25,219 nt of DNA, from positions 3,797,501 through 3,822,719 of the forward strand of contig NZ_CP077770.1 in the NCBI RefSeq assembly GCF_019134595.1, given 5' to 3'. Below are positions 12,873 through 20,845 of the stretch, piece after piece. Below the pieces are notes generated by a model. That model saw nothing but the letters and a program-made list of their open reading frames with translations, did no database searches and was not told the origin of the DNA. Made by a program: the position numbers and the translations under genes. The DNA is from Pseudoalteromonas shioyasakiensis (GTDB lineage: Bacteria; Pseudomonadota; Gammaproteobacteria; Enterobacterales; Alteromonadaceae). Within the stretch, counting starts at the first letter, position 1; every line of letters starts with the position of its first letter.

Positions 12873-14762
12873 CTACGCAGTCTTGCGCAGTAAGCCTTGC
12901 TTTTTCAGATAGACTAATAATAGCGAAATAGCAGCAGGGGTGATACCTGAAATACGTGACGCTTGGCCAATTGTATCTGGACGACTATCAGTAAGCTTTG
13001 CAATAACCTCATTTGATAAACCAGAAACAGTTGAATAATCAAAGTCTTTTGGTAATACAGTTTGTTCATGACGTAGTTGCTTATTGATCTCATCTTGTTG
13101 ACGAGCAATATAGCCTGCGTACTTAGTATGGATCTCAACTTGCTCAAGTGCAGCTTGATTATCAAACTCAGAACCTAAACCATCGATCGCCATTAAATCG
13201 TTATAACGAATTTCAGGACGACGGATCAGATCTTCAAGGCTCGCTTCACGAGTCAGTGGAGTTTTTAATAACGCGTTTACTTGATCAACAGCAACGTGAT
13301 CTTTGTGGATCCATGTTTCTTTTAAACGTTGTGTTTCTTTTTCGATGATTTCCATTTTTTCGTTAAAGGCAGCCCAACGAGCGTCATCAACTAAGCCAAG
13401 TTCACGGCCTTTAGCAGTTAAACGAATGTCGGCATTATCTTCACGAAGTAATAAACGGTATTCAGCGCGGCTAGTAAACATACGGTACGGTTCTTTAGTA
13501 CCTAATGTTGCTAGGTCATCAATTAGTACACCTGTATATGCTTCATCACGGCGAGGTGTCCAAGACTCTTTGCCTTGTACTTGTAATGCGGCGTTCATAC
13601 CCGCAATTAAACCTTGCGCGCCAGCTTCTTCGTAACCGGTTGTACCATTAATTTGGCCTGCGAAGAATAAACCATTAATAAACTTAGTTTCTAATGATTG
13701 CTTTAAGTCGCGCGGATCAAAGAAGTCATACTCAATCGCATAACCAGGGCGACAAATATGTGCATTTTCAAAACCAGTGATTGATTGCACAATTTCAAGT
13801 TGCACATCAAACGGTAAACTCGTTGAAATACCATTAGGATATAATTCGTATGATGTTAAACCTTCAGGCTCAACAAAGATTTGATGTTTGTCTTTATCAG
13901 CAAAACGAACGATCTTATCTTCGATTGAAGGGCAGTAACGTGGACCAATACCTTCAATTACACCAGAATACATAGGTGAGCGATGTAAGTTATTGCGGAT
14001 CACATCATGTGTTTTTTCATTTGTATAAGTGATGTAACACGGGATCTGCTGTGGGTGATCCGATTGTTTACCCATAAACGAGAATACAGGCGTTGGGGTA
14101 TCACCTGGTTGTTCTTGCATCTTGCTAAAATCAACAGTTCGCGCATCAATACGAGGAGGCGTGCCTGTTTTTAAACGATCAACACGGAAAGGTAATTCAC
14201 GTAAACGCTCTGCAAGTGCAATTGAAGGTGGATCACCTGCACGACCGCCTTTGAAGTTCTCTAAACCAATATGGATCTGACCTCCTAAGAAAGTACCTAC
14301 AGTAAGAACCACAGAAGGCGCACTAAAACGTAGACCCATTTGAGTTACAACACCGATTACTCGATCACCTTCAACAATTAGATCGTCACATGATTGTTGG
14401 AAGATCTTTAAATTTTCTTGATGTTGTAAAGTGTGTTGAATAGCTGCTTTATACAAAGCACGGTCAGCTTGCGCACGTGTAGCACGTACAGCAGGGCCTT
14501 TAGATGAATTTAAAGTACGAAATTGAATACCGCCTTTATCAATAGCCTGAGCCATTGCACCACCAAGTGCATCGATCTCTTTAACTAAATGGCCTTTACC
14601 AATACCGCCAATTGCCGGGTTACAAGACATTTGACCAAGGGTATCCATATTATGAGTTAGCAATAGGGTATTCATCCCCATGCGAGCAGATGCTAATGCA
14701 GCTTCAGTACCTGCATGTCCACCACCTACAACAATAACATCAAAACGTTCGTGAAAAATCAT
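12873..14762 (-). CDS. mnmG: tRNA uridine-5-carboxymethylaminomethyl modification enzyme MnmG
   Basis: MnmG (GidA) is an FAD protein that acts with MnmE to put a carboxymethylaminomethyl or aminomethyl group on wobble U34 of some tRNAs. It has 629 residues, the same as E. coli. The FAD-binding [12 protein letters not shown] is at 11-22, with [28 protein letters not shown] and [13 protein letters not shown] after it. The C-terminal helical domain binds MnmE and tRNA. AGGA precedes the ATG. As in E. coli it borders oriC, and it heads the mnmG-rsmG-parA-parB unit. Confidence 0.98.
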   Translation of the reverse strand: MIFHERFDVIVVGGGHAGTEAALASARMGMNTLLLTHNMDTLGQMSCNPAIGGIGKGHLVKEIDALGGAMAQAIDKGGIQFRTLNSSKGPAVRATRAQADRALYKAAIQHTLQHQENLKIFQQSCDDLIVEGDRVIGVVTQMGLRFSAPSVVLTVGTFLGGQIHIGLENFKGGRAGDPPSIALAERLRELPFRVDRLKTGTPPRIDARTVDFSKMQEQPGDTPTPVFSFMGKQSDHPQQIPCYITYTNEKTHDVIRNNLHRSPMYSGVIEGIGPRYCPSIEDKIVRFADKDKHQIFVEPEGLTSYELYPNGISTSLPFDVQLEIVQSITGFENAHICRPGYAIEYDFFDPRDLKQSLETKFINGLFFAGQINGTTGYEEAGAQGLIAGMNAALQVQGKESWTPRRDEAYTGVLIDDLATLGTKEPYRMFTSRAEYRLLLREDNADIRLTAKGRELGLVDDARWAAFNEKMEIIEKETQRLKETWIHKDHVAVDQVNALLKTPLTREASLEDLIRRPEIRYNDLMAIDGLGSEFDNQAALEQVEIHTKYAGYIARQQDEINKQLRHEQTVLPKDFDYSTVSGLSNEVIAKLTDSRPDTIGQASRISGITPAAISLLLVYLKKQGLLRKTA

Positions 14763-14810
14763 TTATGGGATCCTACTTAATCAACCAGCAAAACTTTGTA
14801 AAGGGAGCGT

Positions 14811-14839
14811 ATTCTACCTAGAAATTTAGAGAAGATAAA
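14811..14839 (-). promoter_or_regulatory. Possible mnmG promoter at the edge of oriC
   Basis: On the minus strand, TTTATC and TAGAAT are separated by 17 bases, about 50 bases before the mnmG ATG. In E. coli, gidA transcription leaving oriC helps initiation, so a promoter is expected here. The -35 match is poor. Confidence 0.4.
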
Positions 14840-14870
14840 TGATTAAACAGTGCTCAAGATCTAAGTGGGT

Positions 14871-14915
14871 GATCTCTAATAATATAAAGGATCTTTTAAA
14901 GAGATCTTTTATTAC
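14871..14915 (+). repeat. AT-rich 13-mers of the DNA unwinding element
   Basis: GATCTCTAATAAT (14871-14883), GATCTTTTAAAGA (14890-14902) and GATCTTTTATTAC (14903-14915); the last two abut exactly. They match the E. coli 13-mer pattern (GATCTnTTnTTTT) in the first half and degenerate in the second. They lie on the mnmG side, as in E. coli. Confidence 0.8.
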
Positions 14916-14940
14916 TCTTACTACTAGTAACGGCTAGATC

Positions 14941-14949
14941 TGTTGATAA
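14941..14949 (-). promoter_or_regulatory. R1-like DnaA box, one mismatch
   Basis: TGTTGATAA differs at one base from TGTGGATAA. It is 25 bases from the last 13-mer and has the orientation of E. coli R1. Confidence 0.55.
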
Positions 14950-15046
14950 TGTTCGCTTTATTATTTAAAACATGATCTTAACGCAGATCTAAAGGTGTTA
15001 ATATGATCGGATCATCCCGCGTAAAAGCTTTGATCAAAAGGGCTAT

Positions 15047-15055
15047 TTATACACA
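15047..15055 (+). promoter_or_regulatory. R2-like DnaA box
   Basis: TTATACACA is identical to E. coli R2 and fits the DnaA consensus TTWTNCACA. Confidence 0.85.
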
Positions 15056-15074
15056 GGGTAATATCGATTGGATC

Positions 15075-15089
15075 TTATCCAAGGGATAA
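15075..15089. promoter_or_regulatory. R3-like overlapping pair of DnaA boxes
   Basis: TTATCCAAGGGATAA reads as a weak box on each strand: TTATCCAAG forward and TTATCCCTT on the complement. The 3' part, GGATAA followed by ACTACC, resembles the sequence at E. coli R3. Confidence 0.6.
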
Positions 15090-15119
15090 ACTACCTTAAA
15101 ATCGCAGTTAGATCAGTGT

Positions 15120-15128
15120 TTATCCACA
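15120..15128 (+). promoter_or_regulatory. R4-like DnaA box, perfect consensus
   Basis: TTATCCACA, the high-affinity consensus, on the mioC side and in the same orientation as E. coli R4. Confidence 0.9.
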
Positions 15129-15152
15129 ATCCGATCTAAATTATCAGTAAAT

Positions 15153-15161
15153 TGTGGGTAA
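15153..15161 (-). promoter_or_regulatory. Weak DnaA box beside mioC
   Basis: TGTGGGTAA differs at one base from TGTGGATAA. It lies 24 bases beyond the R4-like box and opposes it in orientation. Confidence 0.45.
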
Positions 15162-15191
15162 CTTTTATAACAACGATCAACACCGATCGGC

Positions 15192-15641
15192 TTAATTAAG
15201 TCCTACAGACTCGATCCAGCTTGGTAGCCAAGCTAATGCCGTGTCTTCTGGTAATGCTTCATCAAGTATATTTAGCTCTAAGCGTTCTGCCACGCGCTTT
15301 GCACCTTTATTTGCTAATAACTCATCTAGATTACGTCCAGCATAGTTATAGGTGTCGTAGCTTGTGTCACCTAATCCGATCACACTGTAGTTTAATCCTT
15401 TAAGATCAGCCTGTTGGTTAATAGATTCAACAAATGGCAGTAGGTTCTCTGGGTAGTCTCCCGCACCATATGTCGAAGTACATAACAACCAAGTAGTATC
15501 TTGCTGATCAATATCATCAAATACAGGCTGTTCATGAAGCTGCACTTGGATCCCTTGTTGTTCAAGGGCTTCTGCTAGTTGCTCTGCCACGTATTCTGCA
15601 GATCCCATTTGGCTGCCAACGATGATATTTACTGATTGCAT
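15192..15641 (-). CDS. mioC: Flavodoxin-like protein MioC
   Basis: MioC is a small FMN-binding flavodoxin-fold protein; in E. coli it has been linked to biotin synthase activity. The phosphate-binding loop is GSQMGSAEYVAE near the N-terminus, followed by STYGAGDYPENL and VIGLGDTSYDTY for the FMN ring. The ATG at 15641 gives 149 residues (147 in E. coli); an in-frame ATG at 15653 would add MINH. Neither has a clear ribosome binding site. It is transcribed towards oriC, as in E. coli. Confidence 0.88.
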   Translation of the reverse strand: MQSVNIIVGSQMGSAEYVAEQLAEALEQQGIQVQLHEQPVFDDIDQQDTTWLLCTSTYGAGDYPENLLPFVESINQQADLKGLNYSVIGLGDTSYDTYNYAGRNLDELLANKGAKRVAERLELNILDEALPEDTALAWLPSWIESVGLN

Positions 15642-15960
15642 GTGATTGATCATGTATAGAAATAAGTGGCCACATGATAACTAAGTTAGGGTGTGAGTAA
15701 AGCGTTGAATTACGATCTGAATAAGTTTTTCTGCTTAAAATAACAGCTTTAATCTAATGTTTTTCATAATGGACTGTTTTAAAAGGTTTTTTATATTTAT
15801 TCATAAATTAAACCCTTTGATCAAGCTGTTAATAAATTTGGGGAAAGTTCTGATCAAGCTAAATATAGGAAACTGTATAACTTTGCTAAGTTGTTGATCT
15901 TTAATTGTGTGTAAGCGCTTTATTTTTCAGATCTGATTAAAATAGCGAGTATGATCGTTT

Positions 15961-15969
15961 TGTGGATAG
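15961..15969 (-). promoter_or_regulatory. DnaA-like box, one mismatch
   Basis: TGTGGATAG differs at the last base from TGTGGATAA and overlaps a GATC. It lies six bases from the next box. Confidence 0.5.
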
Positions 15970-15975
15970 ATCGCT

Positions 15976-15984
15976 TGTTGATAA
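15976..15984 (-). promoter_or_regulatory. DnaA-like box, same variant as R1-like
   Basis: TGTTGATAA, identical to the R1-like box at 14941, followed by a GATC. Confidence 0.45.
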
Positions 15985-16159
15985 CGATCGGTTTGCAATT
16001 TGCGATCAATAAAATAGATCGAAAAAAACTTAAATAAGCGCTAATAAAGGCTATTTTTAAGAAAATTAGTTATCAAAAAGGGCTGTTGTATGAAAACAAA
16101 TTCAAATATCAGCGTTTTTTTATGATCAAATCAGCCTTTAGATCTAAAAAAGCCCCAAA

Positions 16160-16168
16160 TGTGGATAA
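16160..16168 (-). promoter_or_regulatory. DnaA box, perfect consensus
   Basis: TGTGGATAA, a perfect high-affinity box about 60 bases beyond the stop of the PEP mutase-like gene and outside the classical oriC. Confidence 0.7.
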
Positions 16169-16226
16169 CATTTTTAGCTAAATTCGATCTTAAAAGCTGT
16201 TTTGATCTATTTTTTAGCTCGCTAAG

Positions 16227-16967
16227 TTAGTTTTCGATCTGAGTTAAACAGGTTTTTATCGTATTACCGACTAGATCATAGAGTGAATTACCCAATGAAA
16301 ATCGTTTTGCGCCACCAGCGAAAGCCGCTTTTGCTGAGTTAAAATTGTTCATTGCCATCACATTTAGTGGCATATCTATTGTGTTAGCTAAACTGGTTAT
16401 GTGATCTATGTTAGTTAAGCCGGGTACAAACAGACCATCTGCACCTGCATCTTGATACGCTTTTGCACGCTCTAATGTTGCTTGAAAAGGGGAGTCACTA
16501 ACAAAGTAGGTATCGGTTCTGGCGTTTATAAATAAACCACCGAAGCCATTTTCGTTAAGTGTTTTTTTTATCTCACTAATAATAGTGCATTGTTGCTCGG
16601 TAGATCTCAGTGCGTTAATGTCTTTGTCTGAGTCTTCTATGTTGATTCCTACAACCCCTAATCTTGCTAACGCTAAAACGTTTTGGCTAATTTGCAGCGG
16701 ATTATTACTGTAGCCTGACTCTATATCGACAGAAAGTTGAATATGAAGGTGTTCGGTTAAGCTTTTAACCAGCGCTAACTGAGTTTGAAAAGAGATGTTC
16801 TCACCATCAGCGAAACCTAAACTGGCAGCAATGCCCCAGCTAGTTGTTGCTACAGCTTTAGCTCCCGCAGCTTGGATGAATTGTGCAGAACTAAGATCCC
16901 ACGCATTAGCGAGTACAAAGCCCCCTTGCTGGTGGTGTAATTGGTTAAAGAGTTGATATTTGTCCAT
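16227..16967 (-). CDS. Isocitrate lyase / PEP mutase family protein
   Basis: A 246-residue TIM-barrel protein of the PEP mutase/isocitrate lyase superfamily, whose members cleave or form C-C or P-C bonds at alpha-oxycarboxylates with Mg2+. Visible motifs: FVLANAWDLSSAQ near the N-terminus, TTSWGIAASLG, the metal site DIESGY (Asp81, Glu83), INIEDS (about 109-113) and NARTDTY (Arg150). The KKCGH motif of true isocitrate lyase is absent and the protein is far shorter, so it is not AceA. The substrate cannot be told. GGAGG precedes the ATG. It follows mnmE behind a terminator and is probably transcribed alone. Confidence 0.85.
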   Translation of the reverse strand: MDKYQLFNQLHHQQGGFVLANAWDLSSAQFIQAAGAKAVATTSWGIAASLGFADGENISFQTQLALVKSLTEHLHIQLSVDIESGYSNNPLQISQNVLALARLGVVGINIEDSDKDINALRSTEQQCTIISEIKKTLNENGFGGLFINARTDTYFVSDSPFQATLERAKAYQDAGADGLFVPGLTNIDHITSLANTIDMPLNVMAMNNFNSAKAAFAGGAKRFSLGNSLYDLVGNTIKTCLTQIEN

Positions 16968-17067
16968 GATGTCCTCCGTTTAATGACATCGCTAGACTAA
17001 TTGATAGGAGGTTAATTACTGGCTGGTTTCGGCCCTGAACCGATAATTGATTAGTTGGACTAAAAAC

Positions 17068-17094
17068 AAAAAAAGAGTCAAAAGACTCTTTTTT
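17068..17094 (-). terminator. Terminator after mnmE
   Basis: Stem AGAGTC/GACTCT (17074-17079 with 17084-17089), AAAA loop, flanked by A and T runs, with a U tract on the minus strand. It lies 21 bases after the mnmE stop. Confidence 0.8.
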
Positions 17095-17114
17095 ATAATA
17101 TTGATGACCGGAAA

Positions 17115-18479
17115 TTATTTACCGATACAGAACGAACTAAAGATTTTCCCTAATAGGTCATCAGAGGTAAATTCACCTGTTATCTCATTTAAGAACTGTT
17201 GGGTTAGGCGTAATTCTTCAGCCAAGATCTCACCAGCAATATGCATCTCTAATTGCTCTTTACCGGTGTTTAAATGATAGGCCGCGTGATCAAGTGCATC
17301 TAAGTGACGACGGCGTGCCATAAATCCACCTTCAGTGGCGCCTTGGAAACCAATACATGCCTTTAAGTGAGTACGAACTAACTCCATACCCTCTGCATTT
17401 TTAGCGCTTAAACGGATCACCGGATATTGATCATGTTCATCCATACCGACATTTTCACCGGAAATATCGGCTTTATTTCGGATCACAGTCACACCCATAC
17501 CCTCTGGTAACTTGGCCATAAACTCTGGCCAAATATCATGAGGATCAGTGGCTGATGTATCTGTGCCGTCTAACATAAATAGTACGCGATCGGCTTGGTT
17601 AATTTCATCCCATGCGCGCTCAATACCAATTTGCTCTACTTTATCTGGGCTTTCACGTAGGCCTGCGGTATCAATAATATGTAATGGCATGCCATCAATG
17701 TGGATATGTTCGCGTAATACGTCACGTGTAGTACCAGCTATTTCGGTAACGATAGCAGCATCACGGCCAGCTAATGCATTGAGTAGACTTGATTTACCAG
17801 CGTTAGGGCGACCCGCAATAACAACACGCATACCTTCACGCATGATGCTACCTTGTTTAGCTTGCTGAGTCACATTCTCTAATTGATCAATAATGGCATT
17901 GAGATCTGTTGATACTTTACCGTCTGATAAAAAGTCGATTTCTTCATCTGGAAAATCAATTGCAGCTTCAACATACATACGTAGGTGAATGACTTTCTCC
18001 ACCAGCGTTTCAATATGTTTAGAGAATTCACCCTGCAGTGATTGGAGGGCACTTTTTGCTGCTTGTTCACTGGTTGCATTGATTAAATCGGCAATTGCCT
18101 CTGCTTGGGTTAAATCAAGCTTGTCATTCATAAATGCGCGCTCAGAGAACTCACCTGGTTTTGCTAAACGTACACCGTCAATTTGGCTAATTTCTTTTAA
18201 TAGCATATCAAGTACAACAGGGCCGCCATGACCTTGTAGTTCAAGTACGTCTTCGCCGGTAAATGAATTTGGCCCTTGGAAGTAAATAGCAATACCTTGG
18301 TCAAGCTGTTCACCGCTCAAGCTTTTAAATGGTACATAGTCTGCGTAACGTGTTTTAGGACAACGGCCAATAATATGTTCTGCCACTGTTTTAGCTAAGC
18401 TGCCAGAAACGCGAATAATACCAACCCCACCTCGTCCTGGTGCGGTCGCTTGTGCTGCAATTGTGTCTTGATTAATCAT
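17115..18479 (-). CDS. mnmE: tRNA modification GTPase MnmE
   Basis: MnmE (TrmE) is a GTPase that works with MnmG on wobble uridine 34. It has 454 residues, as in E. coli. The N-terminal folate-binding domain starts [22 protein letters not shown]. The G domain has GRPNAGKSS (about 223-231), DTAGLRE (about 270) and NKAD (about 335); the C-terminus ends in the conserved CIGK. The ATG at 18479 has no clear ribosome binding site, but a TTG extension 18 bases upstream is not conserved. It is separated from mnmG here by oriC and mioC. Confidence 0.97.
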   Translation of the reverse strand: MINQDTIAAQATAPGRGGVGIIRVSGSLAKTVAEHIIGRCPKTRYADYVPFKSLSGEQLDQGIAIYFQGPNSFTGEDVLELQGHGGPVVLDMLLKEISQIDGVRLAKPGEFSERAFMNDKLDLTQAEAIADLINATSEQAAKSALQSLQGEFSKHIETLVEKVIHLRMYVEAAIDFPDEEIDFLSDGKVSTDLNAIIDQLENVTQQAKQGSIMREGMRVVIAGRPNAGKSSLLNALAGRDAAIVTEIAGTTRDVLREHIHIDGMPLHIIDTAGLRESPDKVEQIGIERAWDEINQADRVLFMLDGTDTSATDPHDIWPEFMAKLPEGMGVTVIRNKADISGENVGMDEHDQYPVIRLSAKNAEGMELVRTHLKACIGFQGATEGGFMARRRHLDALDHAAYHLNTGKEQLEMHIAGEILAEELRLTQQFLNEITGEFTSDDLLGKIFSSFCIGK

Positions 18480-18627
18480 GCGATGAAATAATGCCAATAA
18501 AAGAATGAATGCTGGCTCTATTGTAACCTATGGCTTAATTTCATGCGAATAGCTGTTTGAGTAATGAAATAGCAAAAGTTTGATGTAAGTAATACTTTAT
18601 TTAGCTTTAATTAATAATAAAGCGTCA

Positions 18628-18656
18628 TTGCAAATGATAATTATATTCATTACCAT
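18628..18656 (+). promoter_or_regulatory. Promoter of the TonB-dependent receptor gene
   Basis: TTGCAA (18628-18633) and TACCAT (18651-18656) are separated by 17 bases. The Fur box fills the spacer and the -10, as expected for iron-repressed promoters. Confidence 0.5.
18636..18654. promoter_or_regulatory. Fur box
   Basis: GATAATTATATTCATTACC matches the 19-base Fur consensus GATAATGATAATCATTATC at 16 positions. It lies about 35 bases before the receptor ATG. Confidence 0.8.
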
Positions 18657-18688
18657 ATTGCGCATTCTAAATCTTATTGTTTTTTATT

Positions 18689-20836
18689 ATGCGTCTTTCT
18701 GCTGTTTTTATTGCACTTACTGCTGGTTTTTCGGGCGTTGCCCATGCTCAAAATGAAGTAACTACTTCTGATCAAAATGATTCTAAAGAACTCGAAAAAA
18801 TAGAAGTTGTTGGCCGTGCGTTCTCTTTATATCGCCCAACCGAGTCTAGCTTTGCTACTCGTACTAATACACCTTTAGAGAAAATTCCTCAGTCAATTCA
18901 AATTTTGCCGCAGGAGCTGATCAGTGATCAGGCTGCTCGCCAAATTACCGACCTTTATAGCAATATTGCTGGCGTTAATGCTTTTAGTTATTCGGGCGTT
19001 ACATTCCGTGGTTTCCGCCAAGATGAGATTTTATATGATGGCGTAAAGGGCGACCCTTTCAATGGCTTTGCTGTACCGCAATTATTTAATATTGAACAAG
19101 TTGCGGTTTTAAAAGGGCCTGCTGGCGCTATATACGGTAGTGGTAATCCGGGTGGTATTATTAACTATGTAACTAAGAAGCCTAAATTCACCAGTGAACA
19201 CAGTATTGAAGTTGAAGTAGGTAATGATGACTTCTTCAGTGGTGCATTAGAAAGCACAGGAACATTGAGTGAATCACTTGATAATCATGCTTACCGTGTT
19301 GGTCTTTACCGTGATACTGAAAAGCCATTCCGTGCTAATACAAGCAGCGATAATACTATTGTTGATCTTGGTTATACGTGGCTTATTAACAGTGCAACCG
19401 AGTTGACCACTCAGTATACCTATATAGAGCAAGAGTTGGGTGGGGCACGTTTACGTGGTGTACCTGCTGATGATAATGGCAATTTTCTAACTGATATTAG
19501 CTGGAATCATAACGAGTCGACAGACTTTCAAAATGTTGAAGCCCATGTCTATCAGACAACTTTAAAACATGAGTTTAATGATGTTTGGCGTACAGATGTC
19601 ACAGCACGTTATTTTGATAACAAAGAAGTGCAAAACTACCATGAACCAAGAGGCCTCGTAGATACAGATGACGACGGTATTGTTGATTGGAGCCATCGTG
19701 AGTTTCGTGATCAAGTACGTGAGAACGAAGGTTTTAGCTTAACAGCTAATGCGATTGCAGAATTTACAGTTGCAGACATGCAGCATCAAGTGTTGTTTGG
19801 TAGTGATTGGTATGAACATGATTTTGAAAGCGTTTACCGTACAGCTACGCAACAAAGTAAAGGTGGCCCAGTACCAGGACTTGATCTTAACAACCCTGAG
19901 TATGGTTTAACCTCTGCTGATGATTATGACCTTGATAGTATTACCCCACGGCTTGGCAAAACGAATAGCACCCGCTTTGGTGCCTACTTGCAAGATCAGC
20001 TAGATATCACCGCTAATTGGAGTGTGACTGCTGGCTTAAGGTATGATCGTTTTGAAGATAAAGATCTGTTAAATCAAACCGAGTTTTCTGATAGCGACTT
20101 AACTTACCGTATTGGTACTAGCTATAACATTAACAACATGTTTTTCCCTTATGCGCTACATGGCACTGGCTTTGTGCCGCAAAGTGCGAGTAATCAAGAA
20201 ACAGCAAAGGGTGGCCCATTCTCGCCAGAGACTAGCCGTATTAACGAGTTAGGTTTAAGAACCAAGCTATTAGCAAACACACTTGCTGTTAATATGGCTG
20301 TGTACGATATTGTCCGCGAAAACATCCTGCAGCCTAGCTTATTAGGTGATGTTGCAGGTGACGGCGTTGATGACCTAGTTGCCGTTGGTGAAGTACAAAG
20401 TAAGGGTTTTGAACTTGAGGTGGTTGGTGACATCACTGAGCGCTGGGTAGTTACTGCAAGCTACGCTTATAATGATACCCGTATTACTAAAGCCAACGAC
20501 AGCATTCGTAACCAAATTCCTGATAGCGATAAATTTGCTAACGCGCCGCAAAATACCCTAGGTATATGGACACGCTATGAGCTACCTAGCTTATCGTCAT
20601 CTATTTCTGCTGGCTTAGACTATGTTGATGAACAGCTTAGTTTAGGTGGTCAACGTGTTAAACCTTATACTGTTTACAACATGGCGTGGCAAACAACCGT
20701 TGATAACTGGCAATGGCAGTTATCAGTTAAGAACCTATTTGATAAAGAATACGCAAGCAGTGGCTTTATCGAGCGAACAGGGCACTTTCCTGGTGAGCCG
20801 CGCCGTGTCTATTTAAGTGCTAAATACAGTTTTTAA
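18689..20836 (+). CDS. TonB-dependent siderophore receptor
   Basis: Outer-membrane receptor for a ferric siderophore, driven by TonB. It has 715 residues from the ATG at 18689; a TTG four codons earlier is less likely, and no ribosome binding site is visible for either. Residues 1-20 are a signal peptide with cleavage after AHA. A TonB-box-like KIEVVG is at about 37-42. The plug (about 46-166) has KIPQSIQILPQEL, VTFRGFRQDEILYDG and VLKGPAGAIYGSGNPGGIINYVTKKP, typical of FhuE/FoxA/FpvA-type receptors. The rest is a beta-barrel ending in YLSAKYSF. The ligand is unknown. It is the first gene of an iron-regulated pair with the PepSY gene. Confidence 0.93.
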   Translation: MRLSAVFIALTAGFSGVAHAQNEVTTSDQNDSKELEKIEVVGRAFSLYRPTESSFATRTNTPLEKIPQSIQILPQELISDQAARQITDLYSNIAGVNAFSYSGVTFRGFRQDEILYDGVKGDPFNGFAVPQLFNIEQVAVLKGPAGAIYGSGNPGGIINYVTKKPKFTSEHSIEVEVGNDDFFSGALESTGTLSESLDNHAYRVGLYRDTEKPFRANTSSDNTIVDLGYTWLINSATELTTQYTYIEQELGGARLRGVPADDNGNFLTDISWNHNESTDFQNVEAHVYQTTLKHEFNDVWRTDVTARYFDNKEVQNYHEPRGLVDTDDDGIVDWSHREFRDQVRENEGFSLTANAIAEFTVADMQHQVLFGSDWYEHDFESVYRTATQQSKGGPVPGLDLNNPEYGLTSADDYDLDSITPRLGKTNSTRFGAYLQDQLDITANWSVTAGLRYDRFEDKDLLNQTEFSDSDLTYRIGTSYNINNMFFPYALHGTGFVPQSASNQETAKGGPFSPETSRINELGLRTKLLANTLAVNMAVYDIVRENILQPSLLGDVAGDGVDDLVAVGEVQSKGFELEVVGDITERWVVTASYAYNDTRITKANDSIRNQIPDSDKFANAPQNTLGIWTRYELPSLSSSISAGLDYVDEQLSLGGQRVKPYTVYNMAWQTTVDNWQWQLSVKNLFDKEYASSGFIERTGHFPGEPRRVYLSAKYSF

Positions 20837-20845
20837 TGGTGGCGT

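Larger units (their letters stand above)
14763..15191. other. oriC: Chromosomal replication origin oriC
   Basis: This 429-base noncoding stretch between mnmG and mioC has the same place and element order as E. coli oriC. From the mnmG side: three GATC-starting AT-rich 13-mers (14871-14915), an R1-like box (14941), an R2-like TTATACACA (15047), an R3-like TTATCCAAG (15075) and a perfect R4-like TTATCCACA (15120), followed by mioC. R1-like to R4-like spans about 188 bases. It holds 16 GATC sites, roughly ten times chance, which implies Dam methylation and SeqA sequestration. Function is inferred. Confidence 0.9.
15642..16226. other. AT-rich noncoding region with DnaA boxes and GATC cluster
   Basis: No credible gene lies in these 585 bases. 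From 15654 on there are 14 GATC sites and three DnaA-like boxes (15961, 15976, 16160). The 10-mer TGATCAAGCT occurs at 15818 and 15851, and TAAGCGCT at 15912 and 16035. The mioC promoter must lie in the left part, but I could not place it. The region may be an accessory part of oriC or a DnaA-titrating site. Confidence 0.6.

Noticed and set aside
15654..16226. Integrated element or plasmid-like iteron array beside mioC
   Set aside because: The direct repeats are only 8-10 bases and few, with no replication gene, integrase or target duplication nearby. DnaA boxes and GATC sites explain the pattern better.
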